6,130 bases of DNA from Alcaligenaceae bacterium (GTDB lineage Bacteria > Pseudomonadota > Gammaproteobacteria > Burkholderiales > Burkholderiaceae_B), in contig JAAZDZ010000229.1 in the NCBI GenBank assembly GCA_012512545.1, positions 1 through 6,130 on the forward strand, given 5' to 3'. The notes beneath the pieces are model-generated. The model was given only the letters and a program-made list of their open reading frames with translations. It did not search any database and was not told the origin of the DNA. A program made the position numbers and the translations under genes. This document shows, one piece after another, positions 1-6,130 of this stretch (its first letter is position 1; the number at the start of each line of letters is the position of its first letter).

Positions 1-187
1 CGACAACATTGTCGATAAAGTCCCCGAACTGCGCAGCATCGTTGAACTGCGCGGCGCGCTCAAGGCACTCAAAGGGCCGCTGGGCAATATTCCAGACTTC
101 CGCAAAAAACTGCAGGCTCTGGTGCAGGACGACGACACGCGCGCACGCCTGCTCAAAGAACTCGGCATTGACGATAAACAACCCTGA
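1..187 (+). CDS. tssB: TssB, T6SS contractile sheath small subunit (3' end only)
   Basis: This is the C-terminal 61 residues of TssB (VipA/ImpB family), read from base 2 to the TGA at 185-187; the start lies upstream of the window. TssB pairs with TssC to form the cytoplasmic contractile sheath. The visible part has the family's typical end: a helical stretch ELRSIVELRGALKALKGPLG, then the PDFRKKLQALVQD segment and a final RLLKELG helix. The position directly before tssC, with only 12 bases between stop and start, is the near-universal tssB-tssC arrangement and supports co-transcription. Nothing looks damaged in the visible part. A second open frame over 9-203 is a shadow with no family resemblance. 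Confidence 0.93.
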   Translation, partial: DNIVDKVPELRSIVELRGALKALKGPLGNIPDFRKKLQALVQDDDTRARLLKELGIDDKQP

Positions 188-199
188 CGGACGGACACC

Positions 200-1681
200 A
201 TGAGCGAAGAACAGACCAGGCAGGAAAGCGCCGCCGCCACACAGGAAGAAAGCGGCTCGCTGATCGACCAGCTTCTGGAAACCACCCGGGTGCGCCCCGG
301 CGACGAATCCTACGCCATCACCAGACAAGGCATCCAGACCTTTATCTCGTCGTTGCTCGACCCTGCCCGCGCCACCGATCGCGTCACGGCCTCGCTGGCC
401 GACGACATGATTGCCGGGCTCGACAAAAAGCTCTGCGCCCAGGTAGACGAAATCCTGCATCACCCTGAATTCCAGCGCCTGGAATCTTCCTGGCGTTCAC
501 TGAAATTCCTGATTGACCGCACCAATTTCCGCGAAAACATCAAAATCCAGTTCATGAACGTCAACAAGGACGATCTGCTCAGCGATTTTGAAGATTCCCC
601 GGAAGTCACGAAATCCGGTCTGTACAAGAACTGCTATACATCGGAATTCGGCCAGTTCGGCGGCCAGCCTTTCGGGGCCATCATCGCCAATTATGAATTC
701 GGCCCCGGTGCCTCCGACATGAAGCTGCTGCAATATTGCGCCAGCGTGGCCTCCATGAGCCATGCGCCCTTTATTGCTGCCGCAGGCGCGCAGTTCTTCG
801 GCATGGACGGTTTTGCCAAACTGCCCGATCTCAAAGATCTTTCCTCCATCTTTGAAATGCCGCAGTACACCAAGTGGAACAGTTTCCGCGAAAGCGAAGA
901 CGCCCGCTACGTGGGCCTGGTGCTGCCGCACTTCCTGCTGCGCACGCCCTACGGCAATGACACCACCCCTTCCAAGAAATTCAACTACGAAGAAGACGTC
1001 AGCGGCGGCAACGGCGCCTTTCTGTGGGGCAACGCCGCCTTCGCCTTCGCTTCGCGCCTTACATCAAGCTTTGCCGATTACCGCTGGTGCGCCAACATCA
1101 TCGGCCCGCAAGGCGGCGGCACAGTGGGCGATCTCCCCATCTACAACTACGAGGCAATGGGCGAGATTCAAACCAAGATCCCGACTGAAATCCTGATTTC
1201 CGAACGGCGCGAATTCGAACTCGCCGAACAGGGCTTCATTGGCCTGGCCATGCGCAAGAACAGCGACAACGCCGCCTTCTTCTCGGCCAATTCCAGCCAG
1301 AAACCCAAGTTCTTCGGCAATACCAAGGAAGGCAAGGAAGCAGAAACCAATTACAAGCTGGGCACCCAGCTTCCCTATATTTTCGTGGTCAGCAGGCTGG
1401 CGCATTACATCAAGGTTCTGCAACGCGAAAACATCGGCACCTGGAAGGAACGCGCCGATCTCGAAGGCGAACTCAATAACTGGATTCGCCAGTACGTCGC
1501 CGACATGGACGCCCCCGGCCCTGAAGTCCGCAGCCGCCGTCCGCTGCGCACCGCGCAGATCAACGTCGAGGACGTCGAGGGAGACCCAGGCTGGTATCGG
1601 GTTTCCATGCTGGTTCGCCCCCATTTCAAATACATGGGAGCCTCGTTCACGTTGTCGCTGGTTGGCAAACTGGACAAATAA
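200..1681 (+). CDS. tssC: TssC, T6SS contractile sheath large subunit
   Basis: TssC (VipB/EvpB/ImpC family, COG3517) is the large subunit of the T6SS sheath, a phage tail-sheath analogue assembled with TssB in the cytoplasm around the Hcp tube. The protein is 493 residues, the usual family length. After a polar, probably flexible N-terminus (residues 1-18), the segment SLIDQLLETT (20-29) matches the region that in VipB forms the helix recognised by ClpV. The core shows typical stretches: HHPEFQRLESSWRSLKFLI, FGAIIANYEFG, LPHFLLRTPYG and GAFLWGNAAFAFA. The C-terminal part ends in WYRVSMLVRPHFKYMG and LVGKLDK, also family-like. The ATG at 200 is the first start after the tssB stop; upstream there is only a weak GGACGGA (189-195) as ribosome binding site, so translation may be coupled to tssB. 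No internal stops or frameshifts are seen. Confidence 0.97.
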   Translation: MSEEQTRQESAAATQEESGSLIDQLLETTRVRPGDESYAITRQGIQTFISSLLDPARATDRVTASLADDMIAGLDKKLCAQVDEILHHPEFQRLESSWRSLKFLIDRTNFRENIKIQFMNVNKDDLLSDFEDSPEVTKSGLYKNCYTSEFGQFGGQPFGAIIANYEFGPGASDMKLLQYCASVASMSHAPFIAAAGAQFFGMDGFAKLPDLKDLSSIFEMPQYTKWNSFRESEDARYVGLVLPHFLLRTPYGNDTTPSKKFNYEEDVSGGNGAFLWGNAAFAFASRLTSSFADYRWCANIIGPQGGGTVGDLPIYNYEAMGEIQTKIPTEILISERREFELAEQGFIGLAMRKNSDNAAFFSANSSQKPKFFGNTKEGKEAETNYKLGTQLPYIFVVSRLAHYIKVLQRENIGTWKERADLEGELNNWIRQYVADMDAPGPEVRSRRPLRTAQINVEDVEGDPGWYRVSMLVRPHFKYMGASFTLSLVGKLDK

Positions 1682-1712
1682 GCAGCACCCCCTTTCGCAT
1701 CCTTAAGAACAA

Positions 1713-1717
1713 AGGAG
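1713..1717 (+). promoter_or_regulatory. Strong ribosome binding site of hcp
   Basis: AGGAG inside an A-rich stretch (1711-1721) lies 7 bases before the hcp ATG at 1725, a near-ideal Shine-Dalgarno site. It is clearly the best ribosome binding site in the window; tssC, tssH and tssA have weak ones. This fits the need for many copies of Hcp. It also supports 1725 as the start. Confidence 0.85.
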
Positions 1718-1724
1718 AAAACCC

Positions 1725-2213
1725 ATGCCAATGCCAGGTTACCTGACCCTTACCGGTCAGACCCAGGGAAAGATCGACGGCAGCTGCACCATACAAGGCC
1801 ACGAAGACACCATACTTGTACAGGCTGTTGATCACACCATCGAAATCCCGAAATCGCTGCAAACCGGCCTGCCCACCGGCAAGCGCATCCACGGCCCGCT
1901 CACCATCACCAAGGAAATCGACAAATCCTCGCCCAAGCTGTTCCAGGCGCTGACTTCCGGCGAACAGCTTTCCGAAGCCAAGCTGGAGTACTACCGCATC
2001 TCGCCCCAGGGCAAGGAAGAGCTCTACTACACCGTCGAAATCAAGAACGCCATCATCACCTCGATGCATAAATTCGTGCCGATGTGCCTGGACCCGGCCA
2101 ATAAATCCATGGGGCACATGGAAGCGGTGTCCTTCACCTACGAAACCATCATCGAAACCTTTGTGCCCGATGGCATCGAAGCCCAGGATTCCTGGAACGC
2201 GCCCAAATCCTGA
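1725..2213 (+). CDS. hcp: Hcp (TssD), T6SS inner tube protein
   Basis: Hcp forms hexameric rings that stack into the tube propelled by sheath contraction; it is both a structural part and a secreted carrier of small effectors. The 162-residue length is normal. The sequence belongs to the HcpA-like class starting MPMPGYLTLTGQTQG, with IQGHEDTILVQAVDH (about 23-37), the signature IPKSLQTGLPTGKRIHGPL (about 41-59), DKSSPKLFQALTSGE (about 66-80) and, near the end, MEAVSFTYETI followed by a short tail (DGIEAQDSWNAP). The fold is a small beta barrel; no signal peptide is present, as expected for T6SS export. There is no C-terminal extension, so this is a plain structural Hcp and not an evolved effector fusion. 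It lies 43 bases after tssC behind a strong ribosome binding site, and a stable hairpin follows its stop. Confidence 0.97.
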   Translation: MPMPGYLTLTGQTQGKIDGSCTIQGHEDTILVQAVDHTIEIPKSLQTGLPTGKRIHGPLTITKEIDKSSPKLFQALTSGEQLSEAKLEYYRISPQGKEELYYTVEIKNAIITSMHKFVPMCLDPANKSMGHMEAVSFTYETIIETFVPDGIEAQDSWNAPKS

Positions 2214-2251
2214 GGGCTGATCGCCAGGCCACATCACCGCGCACACGCTGT

Positions 2252-2288
2252 AACCGGGGCGGCGCTTCTGCCAGAGGCGCCCCCCGTT
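2252..2288 (+). terminator. GC-rich hairpin after hcp (attenuator, 3' stabiliser or terminator without U tract)
   Basis: Starting 38 bases after the hcp stop, AAC-C-GGGG-C-GGCGC-TTCT pairs with AGAG-GCGCCCCCC-GTT around a GCC loop. The two arms match over about 16 pairs with only two bulged C residues (2255 and 2260) and one G-T wobble pair at 2266/2276. The following bases (CCAATAACAA) contain no T run, so this is not a classic intrinsic terminator. It could partly stop transcription, protect the 3' end of hcp mRNA, or both, lowering tssH expression relative to hcp. The pairing is seen directly; the function is inference. Confidence 0.6.
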
Positions 2289-2300
2289 CCAATAACAAAT

Positions 2301-2393
2301 TAGTGTTCTGTTTGACGAATCCGCATACATCTCTTCGGCGCCTGGCCATGCTGCGTTGCAAATCCTCGCGATAGCTCATCAAACAGAACACTA
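2301..2393 (-). mobile_element. MITE-like element, probably a deletion derivative of an IS630-family insertion sequence
   Basis: The 93-base stretch is bounded by inverted repeats TAGTGTTCTGTTTGACGA (2301-2318) and TCATCAAACAGAACACTA (2376-2393), matching at 17 of 18 positions. The outermost bases are TA at both ends, as left by the TA target duplication of IS630/Tc1-mariner transposons, so the element proper may be 2303-2391. On the minus strand an ATG at 2379-2377, lying inside the inverted repeat, opens a frame MSYREDLQRS; IS630-family transposases characteristically begin this way (M-S/A-Y-S-x-D-L-R). The frame continues through RRRRDVCGFVKQNT, perhaps a fused remnant of the transposase C-terminus. 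No complete transposase is possible in this length, so it would need one supplied in trans. The family assignment is inference from the TA ends and the short N-terminal match. Confidence 0.7.
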
Positions 2394-2413
2394 GCAGCCA
2401 CCGGACGCCCGCC

Positions 2414-5065
2414 ATGCAAATTGTCGATTTCAAACCCCTGGTCGACCGGCTCAATCCCACTTGCCGCGATGCGCTTGAAAACGCTGCGGGGCTTTGCCTG
2501 AACCGGACCCACTACGAAATCACCATCGAACACATGCTGGTGCGCCTGGTCGAAGACCCGCGCTCCGATGTGCAGCTTATTCTCAAGCAGGCAGGCATCG
2601 ACCCAGGCCGGATGCAGCGGGCCCTTGAGCAGGCACTGGAATCCTTCAAAAGCGGCAATAGCGGGCGGCCGCAATTTTCGCCGCAACTGCCCGATCTCTT
2701 TGCCGACGCCTGGCTGATCGCATCCGTCGATCTCTACGAAGGCAGCATCCGCTCGGGCGCTTTACTGGCGGCTTTTGTCGCGCGGGCCTCGTTTTATGCC
2801 AGCGGCAACTACGCCTCGCTGCTGTCCGATCTCGACAAAAACAAAACCATCGCCCTGCTGGGCGAAGTAGCGGCGGCCTCGCGCGAAGCCTCGGAAGCCG
2901 TCAGCCTCAGTGGCGGGTCTGGCAGCACAGCCGCATCTGAATCTTCTGGCGGCGCCGGTTCGGCCATTGAGCGCTTCTGCGAAGACTTCACTGAAAAAGC
3001 CCGCAACGGCAAGATCGACCCTGTATTCGGGCGCGATGCCGAAATCCGCCAGATGGTCGATATTCTCGCCCGGCGCCGCAAGAACAACCCCATCTGCGTG
3101 GGCGACCCTGGCGTGGGCAAAACCGCAGTCATCGAGGGCCTGGCGCTGCGCATCGTGGAAGGCGATGTGCCCGAAGTGCTGCAGGGCGTCACCCTGCTGG
3201 GCCTGGACATGGGCGCCCTGGAAGCCGGGGCCGGGGTCAAGGGCGAATTCGAAAACCGTCTGCGCGGCGTCATCAACGAAATCAAGGCGTCCACCACACC
3301 CGTCATTCTGTTCATCGACGAAGCCCACACACTGATCGGCGCAGGCGGCTCCGCAGGCACGAGCGACGCCGCCAATCTGCTGAAACCCGCACTGGCCCGA
3401 GGCGAACTGCGCACCATTGCCGCCACCACCTGGAGCGAGTTCAAGAAGTACTTTGAGAAAGACGCAGCCCTGGCGCGCCGCTTTGAAGTGGTCAAGCTGG
3501 ACGAACCCTCGGTGGCCATGGCCGTGCAGATTCTGCGCGGCCTGAAAGAACGCTACGAGCAGGTGCACCAGGTCTTGATACGCGAAGACGCCCTGGCCGC
3601 CGCCGCCGAATTGTCCAGCCGTTATATCACCGGCAGGCAGTTGCCCGACAAAGCCATTGATCTGCTCGACACCGCCTGCGCGCGCATCAAGGTCAACCTG
3701 TCTTCCAAGCCCGATTTCATCGAAGACCGCGAACGCCGCCTGCAAATGCTGGAACGCGAAAAGCGCGGCCTGCAGCGCGATGTGCAGAATCGCGTGGCCA
3801 TCGACCCCGACCGTCTGCAACAGATCGACGAGGAAGCCGCTGCAGTACAAAGCGAACTGAGCGAACTGCAGGCACGCTTTGATGCGCAGTTTGAACTGGC
3901 GCGCAAAATACTCGAACTGCGGGCTCAGGCACACCAGGGGGGCGGGGGAAATATGCCTGCTGCATCGCCTGACGAAACCGCTGCCATCGAAGCCCTGCTC
4001 ATTCAGGCCGAACAGGAACTGGCCGCGCTGCAGGCCGAAGACAAACTCATCTTTATCGACGTCTCCCCCGACACCATCGCCAAGGTCGTATCCGACCGCA
4101 CCGGCATCCCCCTGGGCAAGATGATGCGCGACCAGGCCGCCGCCGCACTTTCGCTGGAAGCCACCCTGAACGCCCGCATCAAGGGGCAGCCCTATGCCCT
4201 GGCCACTGTGGCCGAAGTCTTGAAGTCCGCCCGCTCAGGCATACAAGACCCCGACCAGCCCATGGGCATTTTCCTGCTGGCCGGGCCTTCCGGCACGGGC
4301 AAGACCGAAACCGCGCTTTCCATTGCCGATGCGATGTTTGGCGGCGAACAATCGCTGGTCAGCATCAATATGTCGGAATTCCAGGAAAAACATACCGTCA
4401 GCCGCCTGGTGGGTTCGCCGCCAGGCTATGTAGGATACGGCGAAGGCGGCGTTCTGACCGAAGCCGTGCGCCAGCGCCCGTATTCGGTCGTGCTGCTGGA
4501 CGAAGTCGAAAAAGCCCATCTGGATGTCGTCAATCTGTTCTATCAGGTCTTTGACAAAGGCGTGCTGTCCGATGGCGAAGGGCGCGAAATCAACTTCCGC
4601 AACACTGTGGTGTTCCTGACTTCCAACCTGGCGCTTGATGTCATTACTGAACTGTGCGCGGGCGACGAGCCGCCCCCCATGGAAGCCATACAGGCGGCCA
4701 TCAGGCCGATATTGTCCAACCACTTCAAACCGGCCCTGCTGGCCCGCATGACCATCATCCCGTTCCTGACACTCAGGGATGACGCCCTGCGCGGCATCGT
4801 CAAGCTCAAGCTCGACAAGCTGGCTGCCCGCATGCGGCAGAACAACAAGATCACGCTCGATATCGCCGATGAAGTCATCGACACCATCACCGCCCGCTGC
4901 ACCGAAGTTGAAACGGGCGCCCGCAATATCGACTTCATTCTGCGCGGCAACGTCATGCCCATGCTGTCCAACAGTTTGCTGGCGAATATGGCCGCAGGCA
5001 GCCATGTCAGCCGTGCGCGCCTGCACCTCGACGCAGATGGACAGTTTGCCGCCACATTTTCCTGA
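2414..5065 (+). CDS. tssH: TssH (ClpV), T6SS sheath-disassembly AAA+ ATPase
   Basis: ClpV is a hexameric Hsp100/ClpB-type unfoldase that binds TssC in contracted sheaths and pulls subunits through its pore with ATP energy, recycling them in the cytoplasm. The 883 residues are full length. Order: N-domain (about 1-160, binding the TssC N-terminus); a Gly/Ser/Ala linker (about 164-183); first AAA+ module with Walker A GDPGVGKT (230-237), pore loop AGVKGEFE and Walker B VILFIDEAH (297-305); a coiled-coil middle region (roughly 430-545) interrupted by a GGGGN stretch (509-513); second AAA+ module with Walker A GPSGTGKT (624-631), pore loop GSPPGYVGYGEGG, Walker B VVLLDE (692-697) and the C-terminal lid. 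The VKGEFE pore loop, in place of the KYRGEFE of ClpB, supports ClpV over a general chaperone. The ATG at 2414 leaves an intact N-domain, although no clear Shine-Dalgarno precedes it. Confidence 0.97.
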   Translation: MQIVDFKPLVDRLNPTCRDALENAAGLCLNRTHYEITIEHMLVRLVEDPRSDVQLILKQAGIDPGRMQRALEQALESFKSGNSGRPQFSPQLPDLFADAWLIASVDLYEGSIRSGALLAAFVARASFYASGNYASLLSDLDKNKTIALLGEVAAASREASEAVSLSGGSGSTAASESSGGAGSAIERFCEDFTEKARNGKIDPVFGRDAEIRQMVDILARRRKNNPICVGDPGVGKTAVIEGLALRIVEGDVPEVLQGVTLLGLDMGALEAGAGVKGEFENRLRGVINEIKASTTPVILFIDEAHTLIGAGGSAGTSDAANLLKPALARGELRTIAATTWSEFKKYFEKDAALARRFEVVKLDEPSVAMAVQILRGLKERYEQVHQVLIREDALAAAAELSSRYITGRQLPDKAIDLLDTACARIKVNLSSKPDFIEDRERRLQMLEREKRGLQRDVQNRVAIDPDRLQQIDEEAAAVQSELSELQARFDAQFELARKILELRAQAHQGGGGNMPAASPDETAAIEALLIQAEQELAALQAEDKLIFIDVSPDTIAKVVSDRTGIPLGKMMRDQAAAALSLEATLNARIKGQPYALATVAEVLKSARSGIQDPDQPMGIFLLAGPSGTGKTETALSIADAMFGGEQSLVSINMSEFQEKHTVSRLVGSPPGYVGYGEGGVLTEAVRQRPYSVVLLDEVEKAHLDVVNLFYQVFDKGVLSDGEGREINFRNTVVFLTSNLALDVITELCAGDEPPPMEAIQAAIRPILSNHFKPALLARMTIIPFLTLRDDALRGIVKLKLDKLAARMRQNNKITLDIADEVIDTITARCTEVETGARNIDFILRGNVMPMLSNSLLANMAAGSHVSRARLHLDADGQFAATFS

Positions 5066-5074
5066 AGGGCCGTC

Positions 5075-5860
5075 ATGTCACAAAAATGCGCATGGATTAT
5101 CAACTTCGGGCCGGACGACAGGCCCGCGCAAATGGCGGCTGCCCAATTGAATGCTTACGGCCTGCCTGCTGCAGGCCAGAAATGGCCCAAGGGCGAAGAC
5201 AAAGCCTGGATGAACAGCGCCGAGGAAGCCGCGCAACGCAATACCGCCGTCATCATCCTGGTGGGGCAGGCGGCAGAACTCGACCCCGCCACACGGGCGG
5301 AACTCGCCCTGTTCCGGCTGGCCCTGCAAACTCACCGGGGTGCCCCGCTCAACGGTCTGTCGCTGCTGGCGGGCGTGCCTGCGGCCCCCGCACAGGCAGA
5401 GGGCCGCAGCGGCATGCTTGACGACTGGCTGGCGCCCGCCGATGCCCGCTGGACCGCCAGGGCCGTGGCCCGCGCCCATGCGCCCGTCGCGCCCGCCTGG
5501 CCCGTGCGCCTGGGCCTGCACGCCCACGAACGGCTGGGCGCCTGGCTGGAAGTCCACCCTTCGCCGGGGCAGAATTCACCCGGCGCATGCGTGGGTGTGG
5601 CAGGCGAAGGCGCCTCTATTGATTTTCATGCGGTCGGCCCGGCCGCCGCGCTGCCCGAGCGCAGCGTCAACGAATACGAATTGCAGGGCCTGAAGTTCGA
5701 CATCGGCCCGCTCGCCTTTGAAGCCTGGGCCTTGCAGAACCGCATTGCCCCCGATCACAGCTACTTTGTCCGCATCGCGGGACTGCCCAGTCATCTGGCC
5801 ATCGGCAGCCTGCCTGAAGGCCAGCTTGAAGATATACACATTGTATCTATCGCATCATGA
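5075..5860 (+). CDS. Unrecognised T6SS-cluster protein with a possible TIR-like N-terminal domain
   Basis: I do not recognise this 261-residue protein as a named Tss or Tag component. It has no signal peptide or membrane segment, so it should be cytoplasmic. It seems to have two parts. Residues 1-105 suggest alternating strands and helices: WIINFG (7-12), a helix AQMAAAQLNAYGL (18-30), a helix AWMNSAEEAAQRN (44-56) running into AVIILVG (58-64), then RAELALFRLAL (74-84) and LNGLSLLAG (92-100). This order resembles TIR or related Rossmann-like folds. An Ala/Pro-rich region (about 103-140) follows, then a beta-rich C-terminal half. GAAGGG (5064-5069) is a fair ribosome binding site 5 bases before the ATG at 5075, which lies 9 bases after the tssH stop. 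The stop overlaps the tssA start (ATGA), so the two are probably translationally coupled, implying a role tied to the secretion system. It could be an accessory assembly factor; the fold suggestion is tentative. Confidence 0.85.
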   Translation: MSQKCAWIINFGPDDRPAQMAAAQLNAYGLPAAGQKWPKGEDKAWMNSAEEAAQRNTAVIILVGQAAELDPATRAELALFRLALQTHRGAPLNGLSLLAGVPAAPAQAEGRSGMLDDWLAPADARWTARAVARAHAPVAPAWPVRLGLHAHERLGAWLEVHPSPGQNSPGACVGVAGEGASIDFHAVGPAAALPERSVNEYELQGLKFDIGPLAFEAWALQNRIAPDHSYFVRIAGLPSHLAIGSLPEGQLEDIHIVSIAS

Positions 5861-6130
5861 GCCTGGATATCGCAAACCTGCTGGCGCCCATTTCGGAAAG
5901 CGCCCCCGCCGGTGACGAGGCCCGCTCCACCGACGAATACGAACGGGTGTCCGGCGAAATCGACAAAATGACGAATATGTCGGGCTCAGCCATTGTTGAC
6001 TGGAGCCTGGTCGCGCAACAGGGCGCCGACATTCTTCGTGCCCAGAGCAAGGATTTCATGCTGGCCGCCTGGGTCAGCGCCGCCTGGACGGAACTGCGCG
6101 GGCTGGATGGCCTGAAAGCCGGGCTTGAGC
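5857..6130 (+). CDS. tssA: TssA, T6SS assembly/cap protein (5' end only)
   Basis: The first 91 codons of an open frame that continues past the window. The translation begins MSLDIANLLAPISESAPAGD and carries on with STDEYERVSGEID, VDWSLVAQQGADILRAQSKD and FMLAAWVSAAWTELRGLDGL. This is the ImpA_N domain of TssA: the LLAPIS..AP.G start, the DW..V motif and the 'SKD..LAAW...A' helix are typical. TssA proteins contact the baseplate and the growing sheath end and help prime or cap tube and sheath polymerisation in the cytoplasm. The ATG at 5857 overlaps the previous gene's TGA (ATGA at 5857-5860) with no good ribosome binding site, pointing to translational coupling. The C-terminal domain that separates the short and long TssA classes lies outside, so the class cannot be told. 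Confidence 0.92.
   Translation, partial: MSLDIANLLAPISESAPAGDEARSTDEYERVSGEIDKMTNMSGSAIVDWSLVAQQGADILRAQSKDFMLAAWVSAAWTELRGLDGLKAGLE

Noticed and set aside
9..203. 64-codon + strand frame at the window start
   Set aside because: It is out of frame with the clear tssB C-terminus over the same bases, and its translation resembles nothing.
1647..2330. 227-codon minus-strand frame over hcp
   Set aside because: Antisense to hcp with no recognisable family and no ribosome binding site; a codon-bias shadow.
2312..2340. TTGACG at 2312-2317 as a -35 box of a tssH promoter
   Set aside because: No AT-rich -10 hexamer lies 16-18 bases downstream (the region is TTCGGCG-like), and TTGACG is part of the element's inverted repeat.
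2356..2384. TTGCAA/TCAAAC as a promoter reading into tssH
   Set aside because: The second hexamer is a poor -10 match and is again part of the inverted repeat; not better than chance.
2301..2393. Inverted repeat as an intrinsic terminator or a regulator operator
   Set aside because: The arms are 57 bases apart with no T run after the second one, and the TA ends plus the transposase-like start fit a mobile element better.
2762..3934. Long open frame (390 codons) on the minus strand opposite clpV
   Set aside because: It lies wholly antisense to a clear AAA+ gene, its translation is low-complexity and shows no domain, and such frames are common opposite GC-rich genes with few A/T at third positions.
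2414..5065. ClpB or ClpA general chaperone in place of ClpV
   Set aside because: The N-domain, the VKGEFE first pore loop and the position inside a T6SS operon all point to ClpV.

Overview
The window is an internal piece of a type VI secretion system (T6SS) gene cluster, all on the + strand. It reads: 3' end of tssB, complete tssC, complete hcp (tssD), a 200-base spacer, complete tssH (clpV), an unrecognised 261-residue gene, and the 5' end of tssA. GC-rich DNA with strong preference for C or G at third codon positions, together with the protein sequences, suggests a betaproteobacterium, perhaps Burkholderiales/Alcaligenaceae. That placement is inference, because the window has no phylogenetic marker gene.

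Layout: positions 1-1681 hold the two contractile sheath subunits (TssB, TssC). Positions 1725-2213 encode the inner tube protein Hcp behind a strong ribosome binding site. Positions 2214-2413 carry no functional gene. They hold a stable GC-rich hairpin just after hcp, and then a 93-base element with near-perfect inverted ends flanked by TA. On the minus strand this element begins with a reading frame (MSYREDL) resembling the N-terminus of IS630-family transposases, so it is probably a non-autonomous IS630 derivative (MITE). Positions 2414-5065 encode the sheath-recycling AAA+ ATPase ClpV. Positions 5075-5860 encode a protein I do not recognise by family. Its first ~100 residues follow a TIR-like/Rossmannoid pattern, and its stop codon overlaps the start of tssA (ATGA). 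From 5857 the ImpA_N domain of TssA runs off the window.

How they work together: TssB and TssC polymerise into a sheath around a tube of Hcp hexamers, with TssA helping to start and cap assembly. Contraction fires the tube, and ClpV binds the exposed TssC N-terminus and unfolds the sheath for reuse. tssE, tssF and tssG, which often sit between hcp and clpV, are absent here and must lie elsewhere if the system is complete. The most interesting points are the MITE-like insertion splitting hcp from clpV, the hairpin after hcp, and the unknown gene coupled to tssA.
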